Assembly: GCA_032718475.1 (NCBI GenBank)
Contig: JAUCBJ010002007.1
Coordinates: forward strand, 1-64,000
DNA: 64,000 bases
Direction of reading: 5' to 3'
Origin: Nemertoderma westbladi
Lineage: Eukaryota > Xenacoelomorpha > Nemertodermatida > Nemertodermatidae
Under the pieces are notes generated by a model, which saw nothing but the letters and a program-made list of their open reading frames with translations, did no database searches and was not told the origin of the DNA. Position numbers and translations under genes: made by a program. Shown one piece after another: positions 41,941-53,700 of the stretch. Position 1 is the stretch's first letter. Each line of letters begins with the position of its first letter.

Positions 41941-42207
41941 TTAGCGAATTTTGAAAACTTTCACGCTATCTTGCCGGACGGACTGACTCTCGATTCTTGC
42001 TTTATTGTTGGCAAAAATGTTACTGATTGTCTTGAAAATAATTAGTTTGTTGGTTTCTTCATGATCACCACAACTAAACGTCATATCAAAATTACTACAA
42101 AGGAAATCAAAAACTTTGATTGCTACTTTACGATAGTTCTTTGCTGTCTCCAAATTCTTCTCTCCGATCCACAGTACTTTGAAACATTCACGTACTAGGT
42201 TATTCAT
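41941..42207 (-). pseudogene. P-element transposase, last part
   Basis: A frame of 88 codons (MNNLVRECFKVLWIGEKNLETAKNYRKV...) lies just downstream of the C-terminal exon, inside the element and before the inverted end. It may be the last exon; no specific motif fixes its function. The placement inside the element is the main evidence. Confidence 0.45.
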
Positions 42208-42386
42208 TGGATATTCACAGGTTATTCAGTGGAAGGAGGAATTGTCAGTTTACCACGATTAAGTAAGTCAACTTAATGATGATCTTGGACTAAGTTTGTT
42301 GTCAAACCTGATGTACATAATGCACAGTTAGCATCGGAGAATTTCAGAAGTTTGTATGTTATATGGCCAGCTATATATATGCAAAT

Positions 42387-42743
42387 TTATTTTGTAGTAT
42401 CATCCAAATCACTGCAGTTGTTCGATATCAATGTTTCTATCTCAGAAATTATTCCTTCTGTTGACTCATTTTCAAAAGGTATCAGAAGAGAACCGAGTTC
42501 AACTTCTTCTTTAAGTAGGGTCTTTATTTGTAAAATTTTTTCTGACTGCTTTACTTCTTTATCGCTAACCAGGAAACGTCCCCCGCACATCTGCCTATAG
42601 CACCCAAACCTTCTCTCCAACTTGTGTGTCTGTAGCCGCCTAGTCAGGACATAGTCGTATCCAAATGTTAGAAGTTTCTTTGATATTTCTGCAATTGCTC
42701 GATTTGTTACTACAAATGCATCCCGAGTTTGTATGGTGAGCAA
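42387..42743 (-). pseudogene. P-element transposase, C-terminal domain
   Basis: The frame encodes LTIQTRDAFVVTNRAIAEISKKL, then YVLTRRLQTHKLERRFGCYRQMCGGRFLVS, the hallmark of P/THAP9 transposases (GYVLTxxLxxDxLExxFGxxRxxxGG). Upstream, 42745-42900, the same product continues in two other phases as VVNAGERFHPDPIGNAIVQNDGKYEFL and SDWLHSC, showing at least two frameshifts between this domain and the catalytic core. Confidence 0.85.
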
Positions 42744-42890
42744 GCGATCCGAGGTCGAATCAACATGAATGAAGCCAGTCAGATAAACTATTCAAAAATT
42801 CATATTTCCCGTCATTCTGAACAATAGCATTGCCTATGGGGTCTGGATGAAAACGTTCTCCAGCATTTACCACTAACCACCAATGATGAA

Positions 42891-44054
42891 TCAATCGTAG
42901 AAAACTGGCACTGCAGACCTCATAAAAGCAGACTGCATAAAAGCGAGATTGTTTCTAATGTTCATCGCAATGTGGACACTATCATACATGAATGGTGGCA
43001 TCGCAAGTAGCATATCTGATGAAGAAATATACAGTTTTTTATAGGCTGAAACATTTACAGGTGAGTTATCAGCGATAACCCCGATAACATTGAAAAGATA
43101 TTCAAACAGCATTGTCAAGCAAGTTATTACACCGGTTTTAACTAAATCTGCAGTAACACTGACCACGGGAATTGCATAAATAACAATGGATAAAGATTCC
43201 TTCATTGATCTTATCATGAAACAAATAATGCCCGAGAATAATTGATCTGTGATGACATCTTTACAATATATCTCTCCATCACTGTACTGTTCTAGTTGCT
43301 GAAGCTTCATCTCATCCATTAACAGGACGATGTTGTTACATATTTTGTTCCCGCTTCTTAGCTTTGTAAGTGCTGCCATTGTATCTATATTGCCAGAGAC
43401 AATGCTTCTTAATAACGAAAGGGACGGAAGGGGAAGGTGTTCCGCCAATAATTTGTATGCATTGACTGAAGTGTAACGCAAAATAAGAGCAAACCTAATT
43501 TGTTCAGAAGTATACTTCGGTTGACCTGTCCCGATTGAGCATGTTGTATATTTGAATTTCAATAAGCTGGTTAATAAGTTGTCGGCGTTTTCCACGAACG
43601 AACTGCAGTAGTTTAATAACTCTGGAATTATGGTGGTCGAAGTAATTACACAATTGTGACTGGATCGAAGCCAAGGAGGCAAAGGAAGTGGATAGCCTTT
43701 GAAGGCCAGTTTAACAGTGAGATCCTCTTTGATAACTACTGATTCGTAAATAACTGGAATATCTTCGTCTACTATTAGCCTATATATCACAATTGACTCA
43801 TCCTGACATTTAATCTCGTGGCTACGAAGTTCATCACATGATGTAGAATATTCACGAATGTCAGCAAAACTTGCGACTTTGGTTCGTTTGTTGAACTCAT
43901 CTATTTCATCTGGCTTGTAAATTCGCTTCAATGGCTTTTTTCGGGGAGATGTGATGGATGGTCTGAGTAACTGATACACTGATTCAGGATAAATGGTTGG
44001 ATATGCCCCTTTAATTAATGTTGGTCTCTGCAAACAAACAGAAATATAATGCAA
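42891..44054 (-). pseudogene. P-element transposase, catalytic core
   Basis: A 387-codon frame. In order: a basic linker (SPRKKPLKRIYKPDEIDEFN), the SEQIRFALILRYTSVNAYKLLAE block, LLMDEMKLQQLEQYSDGEIY (first catalytic Asp in MDEM), FSGIICFMIRSMKESLSIVIYAIPV, IADNSPVNVSAYKKLY (second acidic site, equivalent to the DGAxxN region) and MYDSVHIAMNIRNNL (the H-x3-x3-RNN block). It ends AVPVFYD at a stop where the next conserved segment continues in another phase (frameshift at about 42895). Family: P element/THAP9. A THAP exon lies about 860 bp upstream (44915-45214). Confidence 0.88.
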
Positions 44055-44309
44055 TATAACATAATGAAATATAATATTATATATAGATTTAACTAAAATT
44101 AAACAAAACTAACAATGATATATGTTGATATACAATGATATATATATATATATGATATATATTATTGAACTCTTCATGGTTGCCATAGTAACAATGATTT
44201 ATGTTTAAAAGGTGTAGTGGCATATGGAACCGTTACCACTAATTTTCAGGCTAGCTAGTGATTTTGCAAGTTAGGTATAACATTACACATAACAAATAAT
44301 TTATAATAA

Positions 44310-44690
44310 ATATGTATTTTTTTAATTTTCTAGAACAAAAACTATTTGTTCTCGAAAATTTTCTTTAACCAAACTATAGTTAATATAACATAGATCATTA
44401 AAAAAGGGAACAGTTCCGTATGCAGTCGCAATTTTAAAGCATAAATCATTGTTGCCAGGGCAACAATGTAGAGTTCTAGAACAAAATATAATTGTTATAC
44501 ACTATTCTAGAACATAAATAAAATAAAAAATATAATGTTCTAGAACATATAGCTAGTCATTTTTCATATTTAAAATGGCTTGTAATAAAAAAAAACTACA
44601 TTTTTTATAACATAAATCATTGTTACCATGCAAAAAATGTAAACGTAAAATGTAAACTAGCTAGTCGATTAGCTAATGTTCTAGAACACA
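44310..44690. promoter_or_regulatory. Cluster of GTTCTAGAAC palindromes in the P-element intron
   Basis: Six near-perfect copies of the 10-bp palindrome GTTCTAGAAC (or TTCTAGAACA) lie between 44329 and 44685, in the intron between the THAP exon and the catalytic core. TTCTAGAA is a heat-shock-element-like arrangement (TTCnnGAA). A similar cluster is upstream of the Harbinger transposase at 61.26-61.66 kb. Confidence 0.65.
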
Positions 44691-44914
44691 ATATTTTTTT
44701 TGAAAAATGATGCAATGAAGTCGATTGTAATATTACAATATAAAAAGTACATCATTTCATTAGGCCTAATTGATATCAAAATATAAAATACGACTACATA
44801 CGGAACTCTAGCCAAAAAAATATGGAACTCTAGCCAAAAAAATATGGAGCAAAAACTAGCTACCACAAAAAACATCCCGGTTATGGGTACACATACAATA
44901 GTAGTGCCAATAAA

Positions 44915-45214
44915 TTAATGGTTAAAAAATGACATGGGGTGTAGACATGGCGAAGTAGTACCCTTATATCTACTTACATGTTCATTTCGCTTTATAAACT
45001 TCTCTTCGAAGTGCAATATGCAGATTTTCGAATATTTTGTTGGGGACCAATGCTTTTGGGATTCGGAATCGAATCGATGTAACATAAATTGCTGCCACTG
45101 TGCCAATTCTTCGCGAACTAACGGGAAGCTGAACATCGATTGTGAAGGCTCATCGCTGTTGGTTTGAGAAATAGACCCAGAACTGCAGCCGTATACGCAG
45201 CACTTCCAAACCAT
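44915..45214 (-). CDS. THAP zinc-finger exon of the P element
   Basis: The frame begins MVWKCCVYGCSSG and contains the THAP C2CH ligands: CCVYGC near the start and ICILHF later, spaced by FSFPLVREELAQWQQFM (the conserved FP...W...) and KHWSPTKYSKIC. The C-terminal SRYKGTTSPCLHP replaces the usual AVPTIF. THAP fingers bind the ends of the element and are typical of P/THAP9 transposases. It would splice to the catalytic core at 44054. Confidence 0.88.
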   Translation of the reverse strand: MVWKCCVYGCSSGSISQTNSDEPSQSMFSFPLVREELAQWQQFMLHRFDSESQKHWSPTKYSKICILHFEEKFIKRNEHVSRYKGTTSPCLHPMSFFNH

Positions 45215-45315
45215 CTTCTAGAGTTAATCTTTTTGAACCAACTTACAGTACAGTATAGTACTGTATTAAGCGTAAATATAATAAGAAGTACTGCACTGAA
45301 ATGTTTATAGTGGGT

Positions 45316-45330
45316 GGGGGGGGGGGGGGG
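45316..45330. repeat. Poly(G) tract, 15 nt, inside the P element
   Basis: The same run is found in the duplicated copy at 57867-57881, so it predates the duplication. Confidence 0.9.
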
Positions 45331-46215
45331 TTATTATAATTCTTATAATAATCTAGAAACCTTTGTTGCTACATCCCACATGAAAACGAACAGTGCATTA
45401 AAATACGCATTATACACAGAATTTAAGAACAAACATTGAATTGTAGATTCTAGAATGTGCATCATGTCGAATGATGGATGGAGGAAAATAGTACAGCGAC
45501 GCCACTTTCCCTTTTTTTTGACTTGGAGTTCATCAGATACCAGGTAATTGGATCATGGAGAAAATAATGCGTTGGATTCCCAGTCATATAAAACCTACAT
45601 TGATCGTAAAAGGCCGCACTATCATGAGTATTGAAGGTTTCCAAAAAATAACTGTAATTTTCATGTTGGACCCACATTTAGTAGCCAGTGAAAAATAGCA
45701 TACTGGGTTCATTCGAATCATCTGGAAAATACTTTCATTGGATTCCCTGTGTAATCAAATCTACATAGATTGTAAATCATGGCAAATAAATGAGTATTAT
45801 ATGTATCGGAAAAATGAAATTTTCATGTTGAACCAACATTCGGCACCCAGTGAAAAGTAGCATACCAGATAAACCATTCGTCAGGAAAATATTTCCATCA
45901 CGTTCGCCATCCTTGAGAACTTTTATAGGTCGCAAATGATGGGTGACTGGTGAGTTTAAAGATTCTGGATTATTGAAACTTTCATAATGAACCAACTTTT
46001 GGGGTACCCATTCGTTTTCGTGAAATATTTCGAAAACTAAAAAAGGTATTACAAAACCGATTGCATATTTGAAATCTCCATAAAATTTCAGATAATATAC
46101 AACAACTTGATTGTCTTTATCCAAATATATAAACCACCACGACAACTTTGAAAAATCGACCCACTAATTTTTTGGCCTTGCTGCCATTTGGCAGGCCGTA
46201 TTTAAGTAGGCCATG

Positions 46216-46222
46216 ACACCAC
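46216..46222 (+). repeat. P-element target duplication, right
   Basis: ACACCAC follows the right terminus GGCCATG. The same flank is also found after the partial P copy at about 58770, because flank and element were duplicated together. Confidence 0.8.
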
Positions 46223-47050
46223 CCTCACAAGGTACCGAATAAACAACACCAGAACATTGGAAGGATTATATTACAATTATATTAGTGTTAATTTATAGGC
46301 CTATCAGACCAGAATATCTCTACATACACTAAATAAATAAAATAACACCCTTTAGTTACATGTTCTTTTTTAATATCTACCAATACATCGCAATTTCAAT
46401 TTTAATTATTTTTTAAGTCATTAGATATGGTGAAAGCAAACAACAATAGTTTCCATTGCAGGCATGGCCCCTCCCTTCTTTTTTCACTCATTCTCTTTCA
46501 CCCTCATCATACCCACCCACCTATTAGTCTGTGTGTGGTGATGTACATCTCACCAAAAAATGTTCTTGTGATTCAAATTTAAGCTATGTGTATTATATTT
46601 GGTTTGATGGAGGATATTAATAAATAAATTCAATTCAGGACGGAAGTCGATGTTTGCATTTTGGAAAGAGTTGAATAGCGATTGTGTTAATTGATTTACT
46701 GACAAGGTCAACATCATTATTATTATTATTATTATAGTTTATTGACAAAAAAGATACTAAAAGTGTAACTGCTCACCTCAAATCCAATTGTCACATTATA
46801 CAGTAATACGTCATAAACATTGTATAACATTAAATAAATATGATAAAAATAATTAAACATTAATGGTCTAAATGTATAACATTAAATAAATATGATATAA
46901 ATAATTAAACATTAACGGTCTAAATCTGTTATATACATACATATATAGTGCATTCTAAATGAATATATAATCTGAATTTGTCATAGTGTTGGGCGTAAAC
47001 ATTTTAATATTATCAATAAGTCACTGGTCTATTCCAGGACTTTTAATGCT
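46223..47050. other. Flanking DNA of the P element, duplicated at 58.77-59.6 kb
   Basis: Non-coding, AT-rich, with an (ATT)n run (about 46717-46735) and a 40-bp imperfect tandem duplication (CATTAAATAAATATGATA... at 46836 and 46879). It matches 58778-59600 base for base except scattered changes. Confidence 0.7.
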
Positions 47051-47054
47051 GAGT

Positions 47055-47860
47055 TTATGAAAGACATATATAGATTTTTGGAGCAGTCAACTGCAGTAAC
47101 ATGCATACCTGAGCTAGAAGTGTGCAGTCCCTAATAATGTGGGATTCCAACATTAGTTGTCCTGCAACAAGTAATATGGGGAGAGACGAGTGGGACTGAC
47201 CCTCACAAAGTGTCGGAGGAACTGTGACCGTAAGGAATTCACCCGGAAGGATGAGTGAGGACTGGATCGGCGCATGGAGGATCTTGGTGGAAGCATGCCG
47301 AACAGTTGAGTATTTGGTCCAGTGATTAACAAATAGACAAACCACCTGGGAAAAATTAGTGACTGGGTGGGTCGAATAGTTACATTGTTAGATGCAAGAA
47401 ACGACATACCATGGAGTAGAGGTGTATTACAAATATATACCATGCCTAATATCCCTAAAATTATAACAGGAATTGGCATTTCTCTCAACTTAACCAAGAA
47501 CCTTCTATATTTAAATGCGAGCTCTGTTTCTTTGCGACATTGATCAGAATTTCTCTCAACTTAACCAAGAACCTTTTATATTTAAATGTAAGCTCTGTTT
47601 CTTTGCGACATTGATCAGAATCTAAGTTGGGTGGGCAAGGAGCAATTTTTAATCTGTTCAGCTGTAACATCAAAAATCCCAAATAGAATTAACCACTTTT
47701 CAAAATGGTCCATTTCCTCCAAAAATGTACTAATAATGACATGGCAGGCTAATATTGTAACAAATGAAACTTTATCATCAAATGAAATACTGGATTTGGG
47801 AAGCCCCATATCAAATATCCTCCTCAGGAATATCGCTGATTGAAGTATTAGCTGACAATG
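47055..47860 (-). pseudogene. Unidentified coding remnant, duplicated at 59.6-60.5 kb
   Basis: Minus-strand frames read MGLPKSSISFDDKVSFVTILACHVIIST, FEKWLILFGIFDVTAEQIKN, then DSDQCRKETEL, and finally MPIPVIILGILGMVYICNTPLLHG and IQSSLILPGEFLTVTVPPTL. The last segment resembles retroelement polyprotein linkers, but the family is not recognised. A tandem 71-bp unit (47480-47622) splits it. The copy at 59606-60466 has a longer joined frame (147 codons), implying that the two frames are decayed versions of one. Confidence 0.35.
47480..47622. repeat. 71-bp tandem repeat, two units
   Basis: Two copies of ATTTCTCTCAACTTAACCAAG...CATTGATCAG. The equivalent site in the duplicated segment (60030-60241) has three units, so the array has changed copy number since the duplication. 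Confidence 0.9.
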
Positions 47861-48229
47861 CTAACATAAAGTGAAAGGGTTAATGAGTATGGGCCACCAA
47901 ACCCATTGATAATACTCAAGGCGACAATTTTGCTGATTAATTCAAACCATTTAGGTAGTTATAGATTGTGTCGAAATTATAAACCACCAGTGTCAACAGA
48001 TTCCTCACCAATGAACCAAACTGCTCTGCTATATAGCAGTTGTATATCTTCATCCTCTAAACATTCAAACACATGTTCCACAAGCGTATGATGTAGAAGT
48101 TCTAATGACAATCAATGGTGGAACAACTGCAAATTCCTTAAAAATTATATTTTTTCTATAATGCTTGTCATTTGATTAAAAGAACAAGTTCAACATATAA
48201 TAATTATTGCAAATATAATATATCAGTGT

Positions 48230-49260
48230 ATGTATGAAGTAGTATATTATACCAAACTGGGTTACTCTTATGTTTTAATTAGTTCATTGGTCAAGTACAC
48301 CCTAACCAGAACCTACATTCTGACCACCAACACTGATGGCTACTCCATCTTGAGCGCCACTGTGAGGACAGGACTGGTTTTAGAGTGGTGGGTGGCCTGG
48401 GGCCGGGTCAGTGGTGGGGGGGGGGGGGGCTGGTCCTGGCCCACAGGGGGTTTGCACATACTGCGCTCATGGGGAGCACCACCATGCGCGACAGGGGGAA
48501 CACCCTGAGCTCCACAAGGGGCGGAAGGGGGAACACCAAACCCCCTCACTAGCGGAGCATGGACAACAGGGGCTATAACTTCCAACTGAAGACACTGACA
48601 TTCAATTGGGACATTGTTGTTAATGGGTGTCACCGATGAGAAATGCAGAGTGGGCAATGATGGAAGTTCCCTTCCGGCGCTCTGCCTGGCCTTCACCTAA
48701 CCAATGATGTACCAGCCACCAGCGTTATTAATTTGTTGAATGGAGTTCATCACAAACTCGTCCAATTGATAGACTTCAGCGACTGGTAGCACCACCTGAG
48801 TCGACGACAAACTGTCCAGCATAATAAAGTGGAGCAACTTCAAAGTCCTCAAACACCAGGGATGTTAACTCGAGTTGCAACACCCAAATACTGGTGGATG
48901 TGCTGCTCATACAGCAGCAGTTTGCTGCAGAACGCATGTCGCACTGTGGCCCCGGACAGACCACACTTGAGAACCCGAATGTCACCACCTCCAGAGTGGT
49001 GTTTACCACAAAGCTGCTCAATAAGAAATTGGTACAGTTGGTCCCCAATGGTAACATCTGATGGTCAGCGGTGCATGCCAACATAGGAATGACCACATCC
49101 AGGGTCGAAACGACAGTGAAAGTGCTGTCCCCCTCAAACCGTGGGTTAATGATGGCGACATAGGTGCTGATCGTGACATGACGCAAGAACGCAAACATTG
49201 TACTGACCTCGGCAGCAGTATGCAGCACTAGTGCGAACAGTTTACCAGAAACAACACACC
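48230..49260 (+). pseudogene. Decayed polyprotein-like coding region
   Basis: In forward frames protein-like stretches alternate with single stops: TYILTTNTDGYSILSATVRTGLVL (about 48310-48385), MDNRGYNFQLKTLTFNWDIVVNG (48570-48640), NTQILVDVLLIQQQFAAERMSHCGPGQTTLENPNVTTSRVVFTTKLLNKKLVQLV in one frame at 48880-49050 (given here in pieces by position) and more to 49260. The segment is less AT-rich than its surroundings. I do not recognise the family; a viral-type or transposon polyprotein is possible. A G14 run (48416-48429) interrupts it. Confidence 0.35.
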
Positions 49261-50400
49261 TGTAAGTTAAATAATATTCATTAATACCATTAATTTTTAA
49301 TTATTATACTATTAATATATAACTATTAATAATATATTTATTATGATCCATTTCTTTCATAATCTAACTTTATTATGAATGTTTTTATACAATCGCTTTT
49401 AAATTTTAACATCAGACATAGTTCTTTATTACTCAAGCGAACGGACGTAGTTTTATTACAAACTTGTAACAATGAATTAATAACTAGTTAATGCTCTACT
49501 CTAGATTTTATAATTTGTTACATAACAATGTTCTCTTATACTGAAGGCATAAACTAAAATATCAGTAGTAGTAAAAGTATTAGTAGTAAAATAACCGAGT
49601 GTGTGTAACCATGGTATCAAAATAGCATGAAAATTGTTTGAAGCGAGGGAATTTTGTGACGTCACAGATTGTTATCATAAAGTAGATCAGTACTTTATAA
49701 ACGCCCTTATAATCGCGAAATATAAATAACTACTGGAAGTTTTGAATAAACTTCCTTGAATAAAAATAAGTTACGTTTGTCTTTAACTACAAACTGAGCG
49801 TATATCAGTCAAACAAATATATATCGAACACAAAAGCAGGGGGGGGGGGGCTATTAAGCAACCAAAATTCAATAAATAATTGAAATTAATACATAAATAA
49901 GGATAAGTATTAAGTTTCACAACTTACCTACAGAACACCAGTAAGTTAATTCCTTCTTACCCCTTTTTAGCTCCTTTCCCGTAGGAAACCTGGAGGGTGG
50001 ACTTTGCCAGCTTGGTGATGTGAAATATCTGTGATTGCAGTCGCGTGTTCCATACGTACCTGTCTCCTAAAAGAACAGTCAAGTGGTACTCGAGATCTGT
50101 TCCCTCCCGGATGGCTAAGGAAGACTGGGTAGTCATTACAGGTATTCTATGGTATACGGTACGTTAATCTGAAACTTAAACATTTATTATGCGAAATTAA
50201 TTATAATTAATTCATTAATATAACATCTAAAGATTGATTATGATTAAATAATTGATATTAAATAATTAATTATTTTATTGTATATCCACGTTGCTTCATT
50301 CAGTCATTCAAGTGAAGTAAAACAAGCAGAAAGTTAAATTTTATTCAGCTGTTAGACCAGGGATTACGCTCAAAGTATGACTTCTTATTTCCAGTGCGGT
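49261..50400. other. Non-coding; promoter-like block with CRE and TATA
   Basis: A perfect cAMP-response palindrome TGACGTCA lies at 49657-49664, followed by TTTATAAA (about 49694) and TATAAATAA (49721). No transcript can be assigned. A G12 run is at 49839-49850. The rest is AT-rich without coding sequence. Confidence 0.4.
49657..49664. promoter_or_regulatory. CRE-like palindrome TGACGTCA
   Basis: A perfect 8-bp CREB/ATF consensus site 37 and 64 bp upstream of two TATA-like boxes. Whether it drives anything is not visible from the sequence. Confidence 0.4.
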
Positions 50401-50612
50401 CCCCCCAGAACTATACTCCCCAGAGGAAACTCCGTACTCATTTAGCTACCATTTAAGGAAGCAAGGTAGAGATGCGCCGTGGCAGCCCCTTTAATGCATT
50501 CGTGCCAAAACGAAAACTGCCCTGCCCCCATGTGGGGATTGAACCCACGACCTCTGGAGAGATGTGAATTCTGGAATTTAATGCTAGGGATTTAACCACT
50601 ATGCCAAGGTGG
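50400..50612 (-). mobile_element. tRNA-derived SINE
   Basis: On the minus strand an A-box-like TGGCATAGTGG (rc 50596-50606) is followed 60 nt later by a B box GGTTCAATCC (rc 50536-50545) inside a perfect T-arm, GTGGG-TTCAATC-CCCAC. The spacing is about 16 nt longer than in most tRNAs, and the acceptor ends do not pair, so this is a tRNA-derived SINE head rather than a tRNA gene. The unrelated downstream body (GGCACGAATGCATTAAAGGGGC) continues to about 50400. The 3' limit is uncertain. Confidence 0.7.
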
Positions 50613-50735
50613 AACTTAATATCATTGAAAAGCTCGCATTATTATTTACACACATCTAATTTTAGTTCATGTGCGGATAGATATTAAATTAAATACAAAA
50701 TATAAATAAACAAAATAATTTACGGCTACAGGTTA

Positions 50736-53700
50736 CAGTGGTGTGGGGTGACTTTGGACTATTTTCCACTTTACTTTCGAATTACCTGATGATAAAAAGT
50801 TCAAAAATTAGAATTTTAAAGTTCCAATGGCATTTCTATATAGTTTTATATTTGTTTATTAAGCCGTAAGTGTTTCATGTTGATTAGAATGAGTTTTGGG
50901 TCACTTTTTTTTTTCAAAAAATTTTGTCCAAAGTTGCCCCACTATGGGGTGAAATTGGACAGGAATTAATTTCGAATCATGTCTAAAGATAACAGCCTAA
51001 TGGGGGGTCATTAGACGTAGAGTATGTTTTAAAAAAATGAAATTACCCTTAATCAATATAATCGGTTACAAAATATGCACTTTCCTCCATATAAAACTAC
51101 AATAAACTGACACAGAAAGAACATTAACTGATTAATGGTAGGCCTAATGGTACCATAACATGAATGCATTTTGCAAAGGATAATAGATAGAATTAGAATC
51201 ATTCAACAAGTCAGTTATTTCACGAATTAGAATCAGTCCACAAGTCAGTTATTGCCTGAATTAGAATCATTCAAAAAGTCAGTTATTGTCCAATGTATTT
51301 TCATACTCCAAAAACAGTTTGTTGCACTCAATAATCACATCAAGATGCAAGGTAAAGAACAAAGTTTTCCCTATGTATCGCTGTGGGTGTAGATGACGTG
51401 CTTGAGCTGGTGGGTCACTAAATATTGCAAGTATTTGAGAAGGCTTTGGTATAAACTCATCCTCACGGGGTGGGATCTTCCAAACATCATTCTTTCTTGT
51501 GTCAAAGCGTTCGAGAAAGCTTATGATGTAACTCTGGGAATCATTGTGGACTCCAACAATCCTTCCAAGAAACCAGTTAGCAATTGAAGATTTGTAGTAC
51601 ACCAGCACCCAACTATTCAAAGGAAGATTTGTTGTATCTTCAATCTTGGTTAGTTGACTTGAATAGGGTTCACGAGTGGTGGTTGAATTCCTAATAATAT
51701 TATTGACACTGGATGTTTTACGTTTTTTGATATTCTTTGCTAAGAGCCGTTCGCTTTCTAGAGCAGTTCGCTTTCTGGAGTAATTCGCAGATGTTGTCTT
51801 TTCATCACCAGCAACTGCTGACTTATTAGAAGCAGTAGTATCTCCCTGTTTGGAAGTTGATTGCTTTAATGAGTTTTTTGCAGTAGAAGACTTATTGGAA
51901 GTCGATCCAGAAGATGATAAGTTTTCAGCAACATCTTGAACTGATATGCTCTTACCTGGTGGGACTGAGATACGTTTGCCAACCTTGGATGCAGCCAGTT
52001 GAGGAGGAGCGGTTCGTTCACTTAATAGGCCTGCCAATGAATCAATTGCGTATTGATTACGAATCACGGCATCAGGTACTTCTCTTACATGCTTCTTCAC
52101 TTTCTCTTTATCGATTGGCCAAATACCAGTACCCTCGAAGCTGTTTCTTAGAGTTTGGGACATATCTGGCCACCTAACTCCCACTTCAGTCAAGAACTTT
52201 GGAAATTGGGTTTTCCTGATTGGTAGGTTACAGGCTTGTTTGTAATCTCTCAATATCTGACGCCAGTGGACTTTCAGAGAGGCAAAGAATGCATTGTCTA
52301 GTGGCTGCATTCGGTGTGTAGCATTTGGTGGCAGTGCAATAAATGCAATATTGAACTTCATGCATGACTCGATTACTGCAACCGAAAAATGGGTACTAAG
52401 ATTATCACCTATCAAGGCTTTCCGTCCCTCGAGAAGTTTAGCATGTGGAAGAAACACTTTGAAAAAGAAATCTTCGAAGTTAGGGAACTGGAACCATCCA
52501 TTCCTAGAGCAACCAAAGCGCGAACCTTGTTTACAGCATCTACCAGTACAGAATGGCTCTCCTTTTGGGCCACCACTAACCCACCCTGGGTATAGATTTT
52601 CTGCTTTGAATACCACAGCTGGTGGCAATACCACACCACTGGCTGAACCACACCACATTACACTGGTTGACGTTTTTGATGAGTGTAATTTTTCCATCTG
52701 GAAATTTAGTTCCCTTTCGAAACAGAAGGATTTTTCTACCCGGGTTATCCACCATGGCAGTCTCATCGTAATTAAAAATATTATCTGGTGGAATATCATT
52801 AAGGGATGTTGTAAGATTTGAAAAGAATTCATCGACCACATTTGATGTTAGGCTATTAGATCGATACGGTGAAAGGTTGTTAGCTAAACGTGCCGATATA
52901 TCCTTCGTATGTCGTTTCAAAAAACTACGGACCCACTCACGTCCTGGTAGATTGTCTTTAAAGCAATTTACCATTACCCCTGCCCTATCTAAATATCCTT
53001 TAACAATCAAACGCAAATCCATAGAATCTAGGGGATAACCCCAGTCACCAATTAGACAAATAGTATTAACCATGGTTTTTTCTTCATCCGGTTTAAGGGC
53101 AGTTTGGCCACCATGTTTTCCAATATGTTGTTTCCGAACTTGGTTATTAATAGTTTGTTTTGGTATTCCATACTTCTGTTCTACTTCTCGGTATGTTAAG
53201 TGTTTATTTATTACATCATTCACTGCTGCAGCTAAATCTTCCTTCTGCATAATGACGTGCTCCCAACTTCCGTTTATGATCACGTGGCATTGCTATTTAG
53301 TTTAGGCTTTACCAACCATCAAAGATCATTATGTACTGTACCATAAGACTAAACTGCATGCATAATACGTATAATTTGCCTACCGGTATATATCTAATGC
53401 AGAACAGGCCTACACTATTTGAATTTCCCAGAAAGTTATGAAATATTTATTGTCCAAAGTCACCCCAACTTTTGCAAGTCTTAGTGGGGTCACATTGGAC
53501 ACATATATTATCCATCCAAAATTCAATGCTATTGCACAAAAAACAAATTAACAATATCATTTAGATACAGTACTTGACATATAAGTGAAAAAAATATGCA
53601 ATACATAGTTATCTTGGAAGTTTGATATGGGTTGTAAAAGGTAACAAAATATCAAAATTATTAGATCAAAATTCAGAGTAATTTCGTATTCTTCCAACTA

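Larger units (their letters stand above)
41075..46215 (-). mobile_element. Complete P element (5141 bp) with long inverted ends
   Basis: Both ends are CATGGCCTACTTAAATACGGCC in inverted orientation and the inverted repeats continue inward for several hundred bases (41075-41520 pairs with 45770-46215; even the antisense-type open frame within them is the same at both ends). P elements from other animals also begin with CATG/CA. ACACCAC target duplications flank it. The interior carries a THAP-domain exon, a transposase core and a C-terminal region, all on the minus strand. Confidence 0.9.

Noticed and set aside
48829-49228. Open frames on both strands in the 48-49 kb region
   Set aside because: The minus-strand frame looks like a shadow; the forward frame with isolated stops is more protein-like, and that is what was annotated.
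50515-50612. Functional tRNA gene
   Set aside because: A and B boxes and T-arm are present, but box spacing is too long and the acceptor ends do not pair; better explained as a SINE head.
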